Shown one piece after another: positions 1 through 11,089 of a stretch of DNA of 64,000 bases. Every line of letters starts with the position of its first letter. The first letter of the stretch is position 1. The notes beneath the pieces were generated by a model. The model had not been told where the DNA came from. It ran no database searches and was given only the letters and a program-made list of their open reading frames with translations. Where the stretch lies: NCBI GenBank assembly GCA_013368315.1, contig JAACJM010000139.1, positions 62,001-126,000 of the forward strand, in the 5' to 3' direction. The position numbers and the translations under genes were made by a program. The DNA is from Tetrapyrgos nigripes. Its lineage: Eukaryota > Basidiomycota > Agaricomycetes > Agaricales > Campanellaceae.

Positions 1-1530
1 CACTATAGTGTACATAATGGCCAACCGTATAAAACCACCCATCCATCCCTTCCCTTCTTGGTGAGACCTCAATTGAGGTGGTGAGGTAGATGATGATCAT
101 AGAACGCCCCCAGGATTCGATCACTATTAAAATCACACTCCTCCTCCCCTCCAAATTGTAACCATAAGTGTGGTTAAAGAATGTCTAGGAAAGCAAGTCC
201 TTGGAGATCTAGAGTTCATAGAATGTGTTCTTTTTTCGTTTTTTGAAAACGTCAAACGAAAACAACAGTAACAGCAACAACAACGAAAACAATACTGATA
301 CATAGTGTCAGTAGTAGATGTATAGCTATAGTACGATACGGATATGGATACAAACACACACATGGCAGGCAGGGTCGCAAAAAAGAAAGACAGAAGTTTT
401 CCTTTTCCTTCGGGAAAGGGACGGCTTGGAGGGTAGAGTGTGGGGAATACGGACAACGTACAGCATACAGTGGACTCGGCAGGAAGAGAAGAGAAGAGAA
501 GAGAAGAGAAGAGAAGAAATGCGACAAAACAAAAGGTGGTATATACTGGTGGAGGTAAAAGGACGATAAACGTCAAGGAGGAAAGGAGTAACCAAAACCA
601 AGAAAAGAAAAAACAAAAGACTATCCAACAAACAAAGACGATGTACTGTAGTTGTAGTGAACAAGACAGGAAAGCGAGGCGAGCAAGAGAGTAAGAGAAA
701 TCGTTAACAAACACGTAACACATCACGAGAGAAGAGGGCAATTCAAAGTGGAGAGCCGAGATGAGGGTGGGTAGAGACGGGAGGGGACATGAGATTGACA
801 TAAGATTAACATGAGATTATGAAAAGTGCAAGTGGGAAGCGACGAGAAACAGGGACGGGATAACGAGAGGATTATCGTGAGAGGGCCCGAAAGAAATAGG
901 TCGATGAATCCAGCAGGGAAGGTGCAAGGTTAAACCCAATGGCAACCGCAACCACAACCACAGCGAAGAAGATAAAGATAAGGATGAGGACGACAATGAC
1001 AACGATGAATAATAATTAGTGTTATACTGTCGCCTCTGAAACCCACTGACGTACTCGGAAACCTCCATCTCCTAAAGAAAGAACTGTGAATCCACGTGTA
1101 CATCCCAAACTTAAACCCCAGCCCAAGCCGTACATCCAGACAGCCAGCACCGTAACCATGAAGCCACTATGACTACGAGGTCGTACAAGAGTCGAGAGCC
1201 CATGGAGAGAAAACGCGTAGCAGCACCATAACATAACTTGAATCCTCGCCCAATCCGCCGATCCACCTCCAACAGCGAACCAGCCAAGGGTATAGTGGTA
1301 TAGCTCGTGTGCCTGAACTCCGACTAGGGGGACTGTGGGGTTTGGGAGGCGACAGAAACTTGGCCCAGGGATATTTGGGGTGGGTGTGAAGCGACTGGGA
1401 CTAGGACTTCTAATTGCTAATCGTGGCTTTCTAACGATTTTCTGAAAATAGATTTAGAGCGCAATGGATCCCGCAAAAGGAAAAAGAGTCAAGCTAAAGA
1501 TAGCTAGGAAGACGGTGACTGTGACTGGGT
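1..1530. other. Intergenic/low-complexity stretch
   Basis: I see no convincing gene here. Open frames on both strands are low-complexity (Ser/Phe/Tyr-rich translations of purine-rich DNA) and share no recognisable motif. The only structured feature is the GAGAA microsatellite near 483-517. The right part is presumably the 3' flank of the membrane-protein gene that ends at 1531 on the minus strand. Confidence 0.5.
483..517. repeat. GAGAA microsatellite
   Basis: About seven near-perfect tandem copies of the pentamer GAGAA lie in a purine-rich stretch. It is a simple repeat with no evident coding role. Confidence 0.9.
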
Positions 1531-2555
1531 TTAGGTCTGTACAGGGGCTTGCGGTTGTGGATGTAAATGTGGATGGGACTGCGAGACGGAACCAGAGTCT
1601 GGGTTCACTCCTCTTGAGACAGAGCTAGGGTTAGGCGGATACGTCGTCCCAGAGTCGCTGCCGTTGGGGTTGGGGTTGCTGAATGTATCCGTATCCGGAT
1701 TCACAGTGGAATTCGAATCTGGCACATCCCTTCTCGTTGCCGTCGTCGTCGTCGACGTCACCCCGGCTCTGTCATGATCCTCACTCACACCAGAAAACGA
1801 GGCATGTAACAACCCCAACGCCTGTCCAACTCGGATCATCCCTACTCCCCCTCCTCCTGCCGTACCTATCCCAGACTCCATATACCCAGGAGGCCCACCA
1901 TGTCTATCATACGCCGGTAAGACATCCTTCTCTTCATCCCACCCTTCTCCATGTTCATTGGGTGGTCGTGAATCAAGCCTCCTCCCACCCGAATCAGTGT
2001 TGACACCTCTGGTTCGGGTCCGCGTGCGAGCTTCTGCGGGTCGGCCGAGTTGGGAGAGCTGGTAGGAGGAAGGGACGTTGGCTAGGGTGAGGTTACTAAA
2101 ATGGGTGCTGTCATACGGTCCAGAGCGTGTATGCAAATTGGCGTAAGAGATTGGAATAGCTGGATGGCTATGGGAGGAAGAACGTCTCCGACGATGGAAG
2201 AATTCGCGGAGGGGTCGGTTGGCGAGTTTGAGTTGGTTGGCGCTGCAGAAACGACATGAGGGGAAGAAGTATGGATGCGAGGAAGGAAACTGACCGGTAG
2301 AGAATGAAACCCAGTCCCAAGAGTATGAATAAGATGACGAATACCCATTCCAGTACTGTCTGCTTTCGACGTCAATGCTATGCATGCTACACACAAAGAC
2401 AGGGTAAGACTCACCTTTGGCAACTCCGACGACCTCCCGCCATCCGGGTGTATCCTCGCACTTGGGTCAGGGAAGAAAGGTGTCGGGTTGGTCGGGGTAC
2501 TCGTGGCCGATGCAGATGTAGGTGCATCAGATTGTTGACGCGGAAAGACAGCCAT
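1531..2555 (-). CDS. Single-pass membrane protein with cytoplasmic LPAYD..GPP.Y motif
   Basis: Three exons join in frame: 2555-2415, 2359-2295 and 2242-1531, giving 305 residues. The intron ends are GTGAGT..CAG and GTCAGT..CAG. Residues 1-47 are Ser/Thr/Pro-rich (start MAVFPRQQSD). The small second exon encodes one hydrophobic helix (WVFVILFILLGLGFILYR), followed by a basic stop-transfer region with HRRRR. The long tail is Ser/Gly/Asn/Pro-rich and contains EEKDVLPAYDRHGGPPGY, a motif I associate with a widespread fungal class of single-TM proteins whose function is mostly unknown. No classical signal peptide is seen, so a type III-like topology with the tail in the cytoplasm is inferred. The TM helix appears only after splicing, which strongly supports the model. 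The biological role is unknown. Confidence 0.8.
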
Positions 2556-3179
2556 CTTTGCCAGTCAAGCCCACTGCGAGGACGGATTGTGCTGGAAGCA
2601 AGGAGCCAAGAGGATTACGTGCGACAGCCGCTATGTAATAGTTCTCATGACGTCTCCATTTTCGATTCCCGGCGATTTCCGCTTCTTCTTCCGGACCACC
2701 ACCAACGCTGCGCCTCTATTGCGATCCTCTTCTGATCCTTTCATGTCTCAAAAGCTGCACAGAGTCTTCGACACACCCCTGCTCCGTTGCCTCTCATATA
2801 CCCATTTCGAGTATTGGACGTGATATATGATATATGTAGCCCAGGCCCCAGGAGACACCTCTGACAAATTCAATTTTCTCCATATTCAGCTTACGCGGCG
2901 GTAAGTGTCTATTTACCTCCGATGAACACCCCGGAATTTGGCGGAGGCATACATATATATATATTTCAAATTACTGACGATCCCGCCTGTGTGGCTTTCT
3001 TATCCTAAGGCTGGCGGGTGCTTAAGCGCTTAAAGCTTACCTCCCCCTTTGATTTCCAGGTTCATTAATCACCTCACTTACGTCCACAAATCATTGATTC
3101 ATTTGCCCAGGCCATGTGCTCAATTGATCGATAAGCTTGAGGAAACGTACGTATTCCTGCTCCCATCTTTCATTTTCAT
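2556..3179. other. Intergenic, promoter side of the membrane-protein gene
   Basis: This is the upstream flank of the minus-strand gene starting at 2555. A short TA run lies at 2951-2965. No gene or recognisable repeat is seen up to the tRNA at 3180. Confidence 0.5.
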
Positions 3180-3269
3180 TCCGTTATGGTTAGTGGCTAA
3201 CATTATCGCCTCTCAAATTCCAGATGTGACTATGCGCGATAGCCCAGGGTTCGATTCCCTGTAACGGAA
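3180..3269 (+). tRNA. tRNA-Glu (anticodon CTC) with a 19-nt intron
   Basis: The acceptor stem TCCGTTA (3180-3186) pairs with TAACGGA (3262-3268). The T arm has the standard GGTTCGATTCC loop. The anticodon stem ATCGC/GCGAT is interrupted after CTCTCA by about 19 extra bases at the canonical intron site 37/38. The anticodon CTC reads glutamate codon GAG. The D arm (GTTAGTGGCTAAC) is one base shorter than I expect for a eukaryotic tRNA-Glu, which shortens the A box, so activity is not certain. Confidence 0.75.
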
Positions 3270-3655
3270 TGTATTTGGAAAATTAGGTTTTTGTTCCGGG
3301 TCTTTCTCATATATACCTTTACACCCCTTGAAACCTTCATAGCATATACATTATAACGGTATCGCCATGGTCGAAATATATGCTGGAAACACAACAGGAC
3401 AGGACAGAACAGGACCCATCTTTAGCTGGGAGCGGGGAGCATGTTCTGAATTTAATTTCAAATGGCCGACGCCGACGATCATCGATCTTTAGCCTCTGTA
3501 TCCGCTTCCGCCTCCCTATCCTGGTAAGTATCTTTCCTCAAGTGGGGCCTACATCTTATATCTCCTCAGCTAGGCATCGCCTATGGTTTTTCTTTCAGAA
3601 GTAGGTGCGCTTCCAAACGTCTTCCAGAATTCCTGCGACCATCGTATGCCCTCAT
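3270..3655. other. Intergenic between tRNA-Glu and its broken copy
   Basis: No gene is seen. The sequence just before each tRNA-like block shares short strings (ttcctgc..ccatc..cattccgttatgg), so part of this stretch looks like a diverged local duplication of the tRNA flank. Confidence 0.4.
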
Positions 3656-3822
3656 TCCGTTATGGTGTAGTGCACACTCGCCTCTTTCTTTCTTTCTTTA
3701 TCACACGGCTCCGGAAACGCTATTACCTATGTACATGTATGGCGTGCGGGAGCTCTCATCCAGAACGAAATCAGTCAGGACCTCAGGACGCGATAGCCCA
3801 GGTTCGATTCCCTGTAACAGAA
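3656..3822 (+). pseudogene. Disrupted tRNA-Glu copy, halves separated by about 100 bp
   Basis: The 5' half TCCGTTATGGTGTAGTG..CTCGCCTCT (3656-3685) and the 3' half GCGATAGCCCAGGTTCGATT..CTGTAACAGA (3790-3821) match the two halves of tRNA-Glu. They are separated by about 100 bp that includes a CTTT run. The acceptor stem now has a mismatch (TCCGTTA against TAACAGA), one G is missing from the T stem, and the D loop is damaged. This fits a duplicated tRNA broken by insertion. A very long intron is the less likely alternative. Confidence 0.65.
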
Positions 3823-4462
3823 CTAAGATAGAGGGTACCGAGCAAGAGTCTGCCTAGGGGAGACTAGAACTAAGAGGACTGTCGGATGGCACTTTGTTTC
3901 CGCTGTGTTTCCTTGTGGCCGTTTTTTGCTTTCTTCACTTAGGATCATGCACTGGCATTGAATTTGCTCTTGTTGCAGCCTCTCTGTCTATGCAAGGTGT
4001 GTATATACACTGGATCTAAACTCTCTATCCTAGAGTTCATCACGCTCATCGGTAATCGAGTCCACCCAGTTATAGGTATTGATTTGGTACCTTTGATCAT
4101 TCCAGCTATCAGTCCGGAATCTGTAATCCGGATGAGCGAGTAACCAAGTTATAAATAGCTGTTGGACTTGGCAAGGGGTGGTATTGATGATTGCAATCAG
4201 GATGTCGTTTTTCTAACAAGCTCAAATCCTCAGTGAAGAATTGGTAGAGAGACTCCATGGCAAAAAGACATCCTCATATATATATATCACATATAGACTT
4301 GTAAACAAAGAAGAGACCCGTTTCCCAGCCCTAGCAAATTTACAACCATTGGTCTCGACTTCCTGCCTGAGTTTGACCTTGATCAATTGAGACAAAAAGC
4401 GTAGCATGAGATCAGCAAACGTCTACCATCGCACACGCAAGCACTGAGGACGACTTACCTCC
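3823..4462. other. Intergenic
   Basis: No gene or repeat is recognised. The right end is the 3' flank of the minus-strand secreted-protein gene that stops at 4463. A short TA run lies at 4278-4288. Confidence 0.45.
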
Positions 4463-5127
4463 TTACAGAGGAGAGCAACTGAAAGAGCTAGTCCGATCAC
4501 CAAATTGAATTGGACCGTTGACCCCAGTGACCAAAAGGGAAGAGTAGCTTCCACCGACGAGAGCGATCTCGTCCTGGTCGCTGTTGGCTGAGGCGTCGGT
4601 GGTGCAACCAAAGTTCCTATTGGTGCGTTCAAGAAAGACGAAAGGAAGGGTGAGAGGGGAAGAGGGACAAATGAGTACGTGTCTTCGAACAGGTCTTGCG
4701 TTGGACGCGTTAGGCCCACACTTACTCGAACAAAGTACAAATAAATCCACCGGGAATAACCGCACTGGAAGTCTCCTTGTTCAAGACGGTAAGACCACCA
4801 GTAAAGTTAGTGCAGCCGGATGAAACAATCGGGAGCGAAATGCACGTTCCAGCAAAGTTGGGAGCGTCGCAGAGTTTGATGGTGGGAGTAGCAGCCTGGC
4901 AGAAAGTAATTGCGAGTTGGAATCCATGGGGTTCGAAGTTCGAGTTCAAGTTGTTAGCGAAACGAAAATTTTAAGAATCAGAACTTGGCGAGCCAACGAC
5001 GAAGCGCAGTGATACTTACCGCTGCTCTGCCTTGCACCGTAGTATCCTTGGGAGCGGGAGAGGCAGCGACACCGAGGATAGCAACGCTAGCAGTGATGGC
5101 GGCGGCGAAGAAGGTTTTGGAGAACAT
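4463..5127 (-). CDS. Small secreted six-cysteine protein, beta/gamma-crystallin-like (paralogue a)
   Basis: Three exons (5127-5020, 4895-4726, 4616-4463) give 143 residues. Residues 1-22 form a signal peptide (MFSKTFFAAAITASVAILGV). After a short linker ending GRAA, the mature part has six Cys in the order LC..TC..GC..IC..GC..SC, ending FSCSPL. Two Greek-key-like half motifs are visible: LNKETSSAVIPGGF and FGDRTSSFSC. These resemble the (N/D)(N/D)xx(S/T)S signature of beta/gamma-crystallin domains, which some secreted microbial antifungal or inhibitor proteins share. The fold assignment is inference and the function unknown. Exon phases match the paralogues at 7603-8303, 11090-11599 and 14460-14975. 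A TATA box lies 93 bp upstream. Confidence 0.85.
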
Positions 5128-6248
5128 TGTGAAGGTGAAGGTGAACACTGAGCAGTGAGTAGCTGAGCGAAGGCAGACCAAGTCTGAGGAAAGTAGAGAC
5201 AAATGCGACGAGCTTTTATACTAACTTGCTAATACAGCTGACCAGGACTTGAATTCCCTTGAATTCCAGGACCAAGACCAGAATCTCTTTTTGCTGGCGC
5301 TCGAGTCGTTTAAGATTTGGTGCCACTCGCACTGATCACCTCGGTGACCAGCCAGGAACTTGCTTGAACGCCGTGGCAGAAGGCTCCTGTCAGGCCATTC
5401 TTCATTCTTCATGACCTCGTTCTGATGTTCTAGATTCTAGTAAAAAATCTCTACTTACGAGGTCACGGTTCAATGAACGTTCAAACGTGCAAGCTTATGC
5501 TGAAGGCCAAGGGACGAACACACAATCGGAGGTAGACCGACCGCGCTGAATACTGGTATGGGGTATCATATGTCCATGATCAGCGGAAATATGTGGGGCT
5601 CGTGTTAAGCATTCAATCACTACACAGTACATAGACGAAGTACCCTCATACTGCCAACTGTCCCTCGATCGATCATGATTTTGACGTTTGTCTTGTTCTC
5701 TCGACTGGGAAGGACTCCGGAGAAACGTGAAGTTGAATTTGTAGTTGAACATTCCCAAGCCACCGTCCTTAGCGGAAACTTGTGCGTCAATTCATAGGTC
5801 AGCCCGCGTAGAGAGTACATCGTCTGGGTACCATCACTGATTCTGTGTGCAAGCTGTAAGTAAGTATTATGCCCAGGTACGTATGTCTATTGCTGCAACT
5901 TACTCTTGGCGTCACATCGTACCGGCGTGCTGCATCTGCGAAAGAATATTAACACCTCTCCTAAACCAATGGGCGGAAACAGGCTTAATGCCAGTGCAGT
6001 CGGTGTTCCGTTGGGGACGCGACCGATGGCCGAACGTGAAAGGCAAAGAACCGGTCAACAATACATACCCCAGTAGCAGTAAGAACTCGAAGAGTTGAAC
6101 GTCGGCGGTCAAGAGATGAATACGATCCATACATTCTCCTATACGCCAGATGTTTCTAGATTCGTCAGAATATACCTTCACAAATTTTTGGATTTGCCAA
6201 ATGAGTGCATCCACCATATCCGCCGACGGGTACCAGCAAGCAGTTCAT
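5128..6248. repeat. Duplicated intergenic module, copy I
   Basis: This module recurs at about 9715-10770 and 13076-14140. It starts as the promoter of the minus-strand crystallin-like gene (agcttttata block), passes a shared block reading cggttcaatgaacgttcaaa, then a block with ggcaaagaaccggtcaa, and ends at ccatatccgccgac...gcagttcat. In copies II and III it leads into a plus-strand crystallin-like gene. Here it is abruptly joined to an esterase fragment at about 6249. No conserved protein is encoded in it. Confidence 0.75.
5211..5220 (-). promoter_or_regulatory. TATA box of paralogue a
   Basis: TATAAAAGCT on the minus strand lies 93 bp before the start codon at 5127. The same element is found 60-90 bp upstream of the three paralogues. 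Confidence 0.65.
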
Positions 6249-7179
6249 TTCGCCAAATCCGGTGCTGTATGCTCCAACAATCTCACGTTCATCCCAGGCG
6301 ACCTTGCAGTAGTCGAGTCCCAGCTTCCTTCTTATTTTGAATTTCACGCAACGGATGCTGGGAAGAAGGTCGGCGGGGACAATACGGTTAGTATACGCTT
6401 TGGATTGGGACGAATGATCTGGGAGTCAATGGGTTGCCTAAGGGGAATAGTCCTGGGGTCACCGTAGTGGAGGTAGCGGAGTGTATGGTTAATTGGGTGA
6501 AGGTGCTTTATGAGTTCGGTGGTGCTACGAATTTTGTTTTCCAAAATGTGAGTCTGTCTCTGTCTTTCAGCTGGAACAATGCTTTCTGATGCCAGGTTCT
6601 GACCTGCAATGTGACGCGCAGATGGTCCCACTGCAACACACCGTCCTCTACGCGTCGAACATCCAAATGACAGAACAGGTAGCAGCAGGGAACGAGTTGA
6701 CCAAACTCATGCTCCAAAATTTGGTTCCGACTTTGGATGGTGCTCATGTTGGTGAGTGTATCATCTTTATTTATTAACACTACGTATTCCAGGCTCTGAC
6801 GTATCATTCTATTTGCTCTCTAGCATACTTTGACTCCCACTCGTTCTTCCAAGACATTTTTGACCACCCAGAAAACTACCTCAACGGAACTGCACCTTTT
6901 AACGTTGCTGGATGCATCACCTGTTCTGGTGCCCAGGGGACGGATCAGGATAGTTATTTGTGGTGCGTTTAGATCTCCCTTCTCTCACTTTTTTTCTTTC
7001 CTTCCCTTTCCTTTCTTCCGTGCCTTCATGTGTGTTGTGTCATAAACTGGGACTGATCGACCATCTCACCTAGGTGGGACAACCTGCACCCTAGCGAACA
7101 AGCTGATAGGATCGTTGCTAGGGAAATTGCAAAAGTATTTGAGGGTGAAGAGAATCAGTGGACGACTTGGTTGAGCTAA
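6249..7179 (+). pseudogene. GDSL/SGNH-family esterase, 5'-truncated and frameshifted
   Basis: Exons of about 6249-6547, 6622-6751, 6824-6962 and 7074-7179 read as the C-terminal two thirds of a secreted GDSL esterase (CE16-like acetylesterase type). Conserved blocks are SGAVCSNNLT, LWIGTNDLG (block with the oxyanion Asn), FVFQN|MVPLQHTVLY and the final catalytic WDNLHPS (Asp-x-x-His), ending WTTWLS. The N-terminal GDS block with the nucleophile Ser is absent: upstream DNA is the duplicated module. In addition, two extra bases at 6390-6391 shift the frame between GDNTV and TLWIGTND. It is therefore a dead gene, a chimera of repeat and esterase 3' part. The family assignment is strong; substrate is not inferable. 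Confidence 0.85.
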
Positions 7180-7602
7180 ATGCTTTTCTTACTACCGAAG
7201 ATGGGTCCGCTTTCAAATTTCTTGCTTACACTTTATGTATCTACTTATGAGTATCCCGTGAACAGGAAAGTCAAAGAACCACTTAACAATACCCCGGTAG
7301 CGATAAGAACTCGAAGTGTATTGCTGTATTGCGTTTGGCGCGACGCGCATGCGTGTTTGCCTATAGTTTTTTGTCCCTAAGGCGACGGCTAACGAGAGGA
7401 GTTGTTTGGATAATCACTCAAGTGTGTTTGAATTTCATGATTAATACATATTCAAGCTACTAGGTAGATACGAAATATAATTCCCTAGAGTGCCCAAAGG
7501 AAAGAGAGTTGGAAAGTATGCAAGTGATTACACGATCTACTAATTCAGGAAGAGACTATCAGCAAAAAATCGTCAAAGCAATTAGATATGGAACCATACC
7601 CT
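7180..7602. other. Intergenic with a short module fragment
   Basis: No gene is seen. About 7262-7330 (gaacaggaaagtcaaagaac...agaactcgaag) resembles part of the duplicated module around 6035-6100, so a piece of the module also lies 3' of the esterase remnant. Confidence 0.5.
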
Positions 7603-8303
7603 TTAAAGAGGCGAGCAGACGAAAGAACTAGCCGTATCGTTAAAGTTGGTAGTCCCAGAGATACCAGTGATGGCACCAAAATCAGGATAAATCCCCCCAG
7701 CGAGACTGATTTCATCTTGGGAGGCGGTTGAACAGCCAAAGAAACTATAGGAAAGATCAAGATCAGTGGAAATAGACGTTAGTAACTGTAAGCGGCACTC
7801 GAAAACTTGAAGAATATTTCGGAAAAAAGATCTTTAACGTAGGGTTAAGAGATTCAGACACGTACGTGAAGAAAGTACAAATAAACCCAGTCGGAATAAT
7901 CGCACTAGATATCTCCTCTCTCAGCACCGTGAGTCCACCAACGAAATTGGTACAAGCGTCCGAGACGACGGGGAATTGAAAGCAGAACCCGAAGTTGACC
8001 TCTATGCAGAGTTCGATGCCTCGGTCGATGGCCTGAGCGAATCACACAATCAGGATCGATGTGTGTAGGTAGAAAATAGGAGATAGCAATATGAATACTC
8101 ACCTCTGCACGACCGTCGATCTCAGCCAGTGCCACCCCGCTGACTGCAGTCGCTGTAGTAGCATCGACAGCTGCAACGAGAGCCGTAGCCTCAGCGGGCG
8201 CTGGGGCTGGGGCTGGGGCTGGGAGGGCATTGGAGAGAGGGACTAATCCACTGCTAGCAATGGCGAGGAGGGAAGAGACAAGGAGGGAGGATTTGGGGAA
8301 CAT
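7603..8303 (-). CDS. Small secreted six-cysteine protein, beta/gamma-crystallin-like (paralogue b)
   Basis: Three exons (8303-8103, 8032-7866, 7744-7603) give 169 residues. A signal peptide (MFPKSSLLVSSLLAIASSGL) is followed by an Ala/Pro-rich pro-region (PAPAPAPAPAEAT) not present in the other paralogues, ending GRAE like paralogue a's GRAA. The mature domain has the same six-Cys pattern (ELC, GFC, AC, IC, GC, VC) and the half motifs LREEISSAIIPTGF and NFNDTASSFVC, ending CSPL. The phases of both introns equal those of paralogue a. It is the most diverged member of the cluster. Whether the Ala/Pro segment is removed by processing is unknown. Confidence 0.85.
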
Positions 8304-8360
8304 TGTAGAGCAGAAGAGTAACTGTAAGACTCTGGAGTTATGTGATGGAGAACACTGGGT

Positions 8361-8368
8361 TTTTATAA
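8361..8368 (-). promoter_or_regulatory. TATA box of paralogue b
   Basis: TATAAAAA on the minus strand lies about 60 bp upstream of the ATG at 8303. Confidence 0.6.
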
Positions 8369-9714
8369 CTCGAGCTACCGGCGTGGGCGCTTTGTGGGCG
8401 CTCCTTCCTTCCAACTTGCAAGTGGCTGAGCAGTGAGAGTATTCTACTCGACTTCAGAGTCGAATGTTCCCCGTGCACGCTTCTCAGACGCTCAGAGGTA
8501 TACCGGTCTAGAACTTGTAAAAATCAATTTAAGTTCTGAATACATCAAACAAACCAGTCACCGTGCAGGCTGTCAGCTTCGTTGATTGAACATATCGTAT
8601 CTAAGTATAGGTATTTCTCCGATGAGTTATACTTGCAGCTTCGACGCACTATCCTCCTTGACCTCCAGATCGGGAATATCCGAATCAACCAGGATCGTCA
8701 CCCAAACTTCATCGCGTTCAGCTATCTCAGCTATCTGGCTACCCTTTCCCCAACCATCATCATCCAAATTTGCAAACTCGAATCCAACCCCCCTCCTGTC
8801 ATCCTTTTGCCACAATTATTGGTATACCGTATACGTGCTATCTGCACTTCAAGCTCTATCTGTGACGAGTCTTCTAATCTCACCGTCGAAACAACGATGT
8901 CTGCGCTGTCTTCAACGACGAGCAGAGAGGTATCTCCTCATTCCCCGAGCTACTGCGTGACTGTCACGTAGTTCTCACGATTAGTACCAGCCATTCAAGT
9001 TTGGCATTTTCTCTTCCGCACGCAAATCGCGTCGAATTAGGATTCATTTTACGCGTACCTGGCATTTTCTCTTCGCGCAAATCTAGCCATTCTGCTCGGC
9101 ATTGGATTAGGATTACTACAGAACAATCAGCGCAGCTATCTGCTGTCGTGCACTTATGTACTAATAAAGGGGTGTGGACCAGCGCTCCGCGTGGCGAGTA
9201 CGAGGCCACAGGGCTCACCACAAACTTTAAGGGTCAATGCAGTAAGGAAGAAAGAGAACCGAAAACCGAAAACGGAACATGATTGCCCTCGAAGTAGAAA
9301 ACAAAACCGAGGGGAAAAGAGAATTAAGCAAAACAGACAATACGAGTCTAGGACGCTGATCGCTGACGAAAATGAAATACGAACGGGTGAAACCGGAACG
9401 AAATAGGAGAGAGAACGGGAGTAACCGGGGTACGGAATAGGCATAGCCACAAGCAGAAAGTGAGTGTAAAGAACTCAGCCTCATTCTTCGGCCTCGTAAT
9501 TAGCATACCTTCTTGTATCTTGGCGGTCGCCATGGACAGATGGATCTACGGCAGTTTAAACCCACTGCGAGCTCGTCCTCCCTGAAAGTGGTTGATCCCC
9601 AGGACGATGATGTACAGTAGCTACATCGGGTTGCCTCCCGGAGGAGTGTATTACTCGGGCTGGGACCAAGTACTGATATGCCCCCGGACTCCCGGTGTAT
9701 TAGTTCTTAGAGAT
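8369..9714. other. Intergenic, no supported gene
   Basis: Open frames around 8582-8971 (plus) and 8627-8815 (minus) overlap each other and show no family signature; they may be relics. At 9002-9052 and 9061-9112 there is a diverged tandem pair (ggcattttctctt..gcgcaaat..attaggatt). The stretch 9240-9400 is A-rich low complexity. Confidence 0.4.
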
Positions 9715-10770
9715 AAAGGCGACGAGCTTTTATCCTGACTTACTAGTACAGTCGACCGCAACTTGATATCCCTTGAACTCCAGGACTAGGACCTTACTCC
9801 CTTTTCGCTTATAAAGCTCAAGTGTCGTTTACGGTTTGCTGCCGACTCGTAGTGGTGGGTTAACGTTGCTCGTCCCTTGTTCATCGGTGACTAGCAAGGA
9901 ACTTGATCGAACGCAGTGCCAGAAGGATCCTGTCAAGTCATTCTTCATAGCCTTGTTCTGATGTTCTATGTAATAGTAAAAAATCCCTACTTACGAGGTC
10001 ACGGTTCAATGAACGTTCAAACGTCTAAGCTTATGCTGGAGGAAGAGGCACGAGCACACAATCGGATGTAAACCGACCGCGCTGAATACTGGTATGGGGT
10101 ATCATATAGCCATGGTCGCGGGAAAGGTAGAGGGACTCGTCTTCAACATTCAATCGGTACACAGGACATTGGCGACTGTGACTGCCCCTCTGTCGATCAT
10201 GATTTTGACTTGTTCTCTCGATTGGGAAGGACTCCGGAGAAACTTGAAGCTCAAGTCACCGTGCTTAGCGGAAACTGGTGCGTCAATTCATAGGTCGGAC
10301 TACTTACTACTTGTCTACCTTTGGCAATCAGCACTGTGTGTAGAATATATGTTCTGGGTACCATCACTGAATCTGCGTGCAAGCTGTAGGTAAGTATTAT
10401 GCCGAGGTATGTATGCTTATTGGCAACTCACCCTGGCGTCGCGTCGTATCGGCGTGCTGCATCTTCGAAAGGATACTAATACCTCTCTTAGTAAACCAAT
10501 GGGTTACTGCCAATGCAGTCGGTCTTCCTTTGAGGACGCAGCCGATGGCCGAACATCAAAGTCAAAGAACCGGTCAAACATACCCCGGTAGCAGTAAGAA
10601 CTCGAATGAACGTTGAACGTTGAACACTCAATCAGTAGATGAATCCATCAAGAATACATTCTCCTATACGCCAGTTGTTTCTAGATTCGTCAGAATGTGT
10701 CTTCCCAAAATTTTGGATTCTCCAAATGAACGCATATCCCATATCCGCCGACAAGCAGTTCATAGTACTA
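9715..10770. repeat. Duplicated intergenic module, copy II
   Basis: This is homologous to 5200-6248 and 13076-14140. It begins in the TATA-region block (gcgacgagcttttat), so the promoter of a paralogue-a-like gene is present but its start codon and coding part are missing. It leads on the right into the promoter of the gene at 11090. Confidence 0.7.
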
Positions 10771-11000
10771 TACACTTTGAAAAGGGAAAGTTCTGCGACT
10801 CGGAGCTATTTTGGGATGATCAGATGGCCGTGACAGGAGAAATTGACGCAGAAGAACACGTACAGACTCAGTAGGGCCAGTGGTCGCAAAGTGACTGCCG
10901 GCCAGAAAGAGGGAATTCATACTTACTGCGAATGAGTATCTTGACGATGCAACGAGTCCTTTTCGAAGGCACTTGAAGCATTAAGCACCTCCAGTTCAGG

Positions 11001-11008
11001 TATAAAAG
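11001..11008 (+). promoter_or_regulatory. TATA box of paralogue c
   Basis: TATAAAAG lies 89 bp upstream of the ATG at 11090, in a context identical to 14371-14378. Confidence 0.65.
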
Positions 11009-11089
11009 CTCAACCCAACTCTCACTTTCATCCCAACAAACTTGAATCAGCTCCTTGTCTCTGAACTCGAGTCAACTTCATCTACCGAA

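Noticed and set aside
133..801. 222-codon minus-strand frame
   Set aside because: Translation of purine/pyrimidine-biased DNA including the GAGAA microsatellite; no motif, overlapping frames on the other strand equally open.
8582..8971. Overlapping frames on both strands near 8.6-9.0 kb
   Set aside because: One of them (8627-8815 minus) looks faintly protein-like, but I could not connect exons or identify a family.
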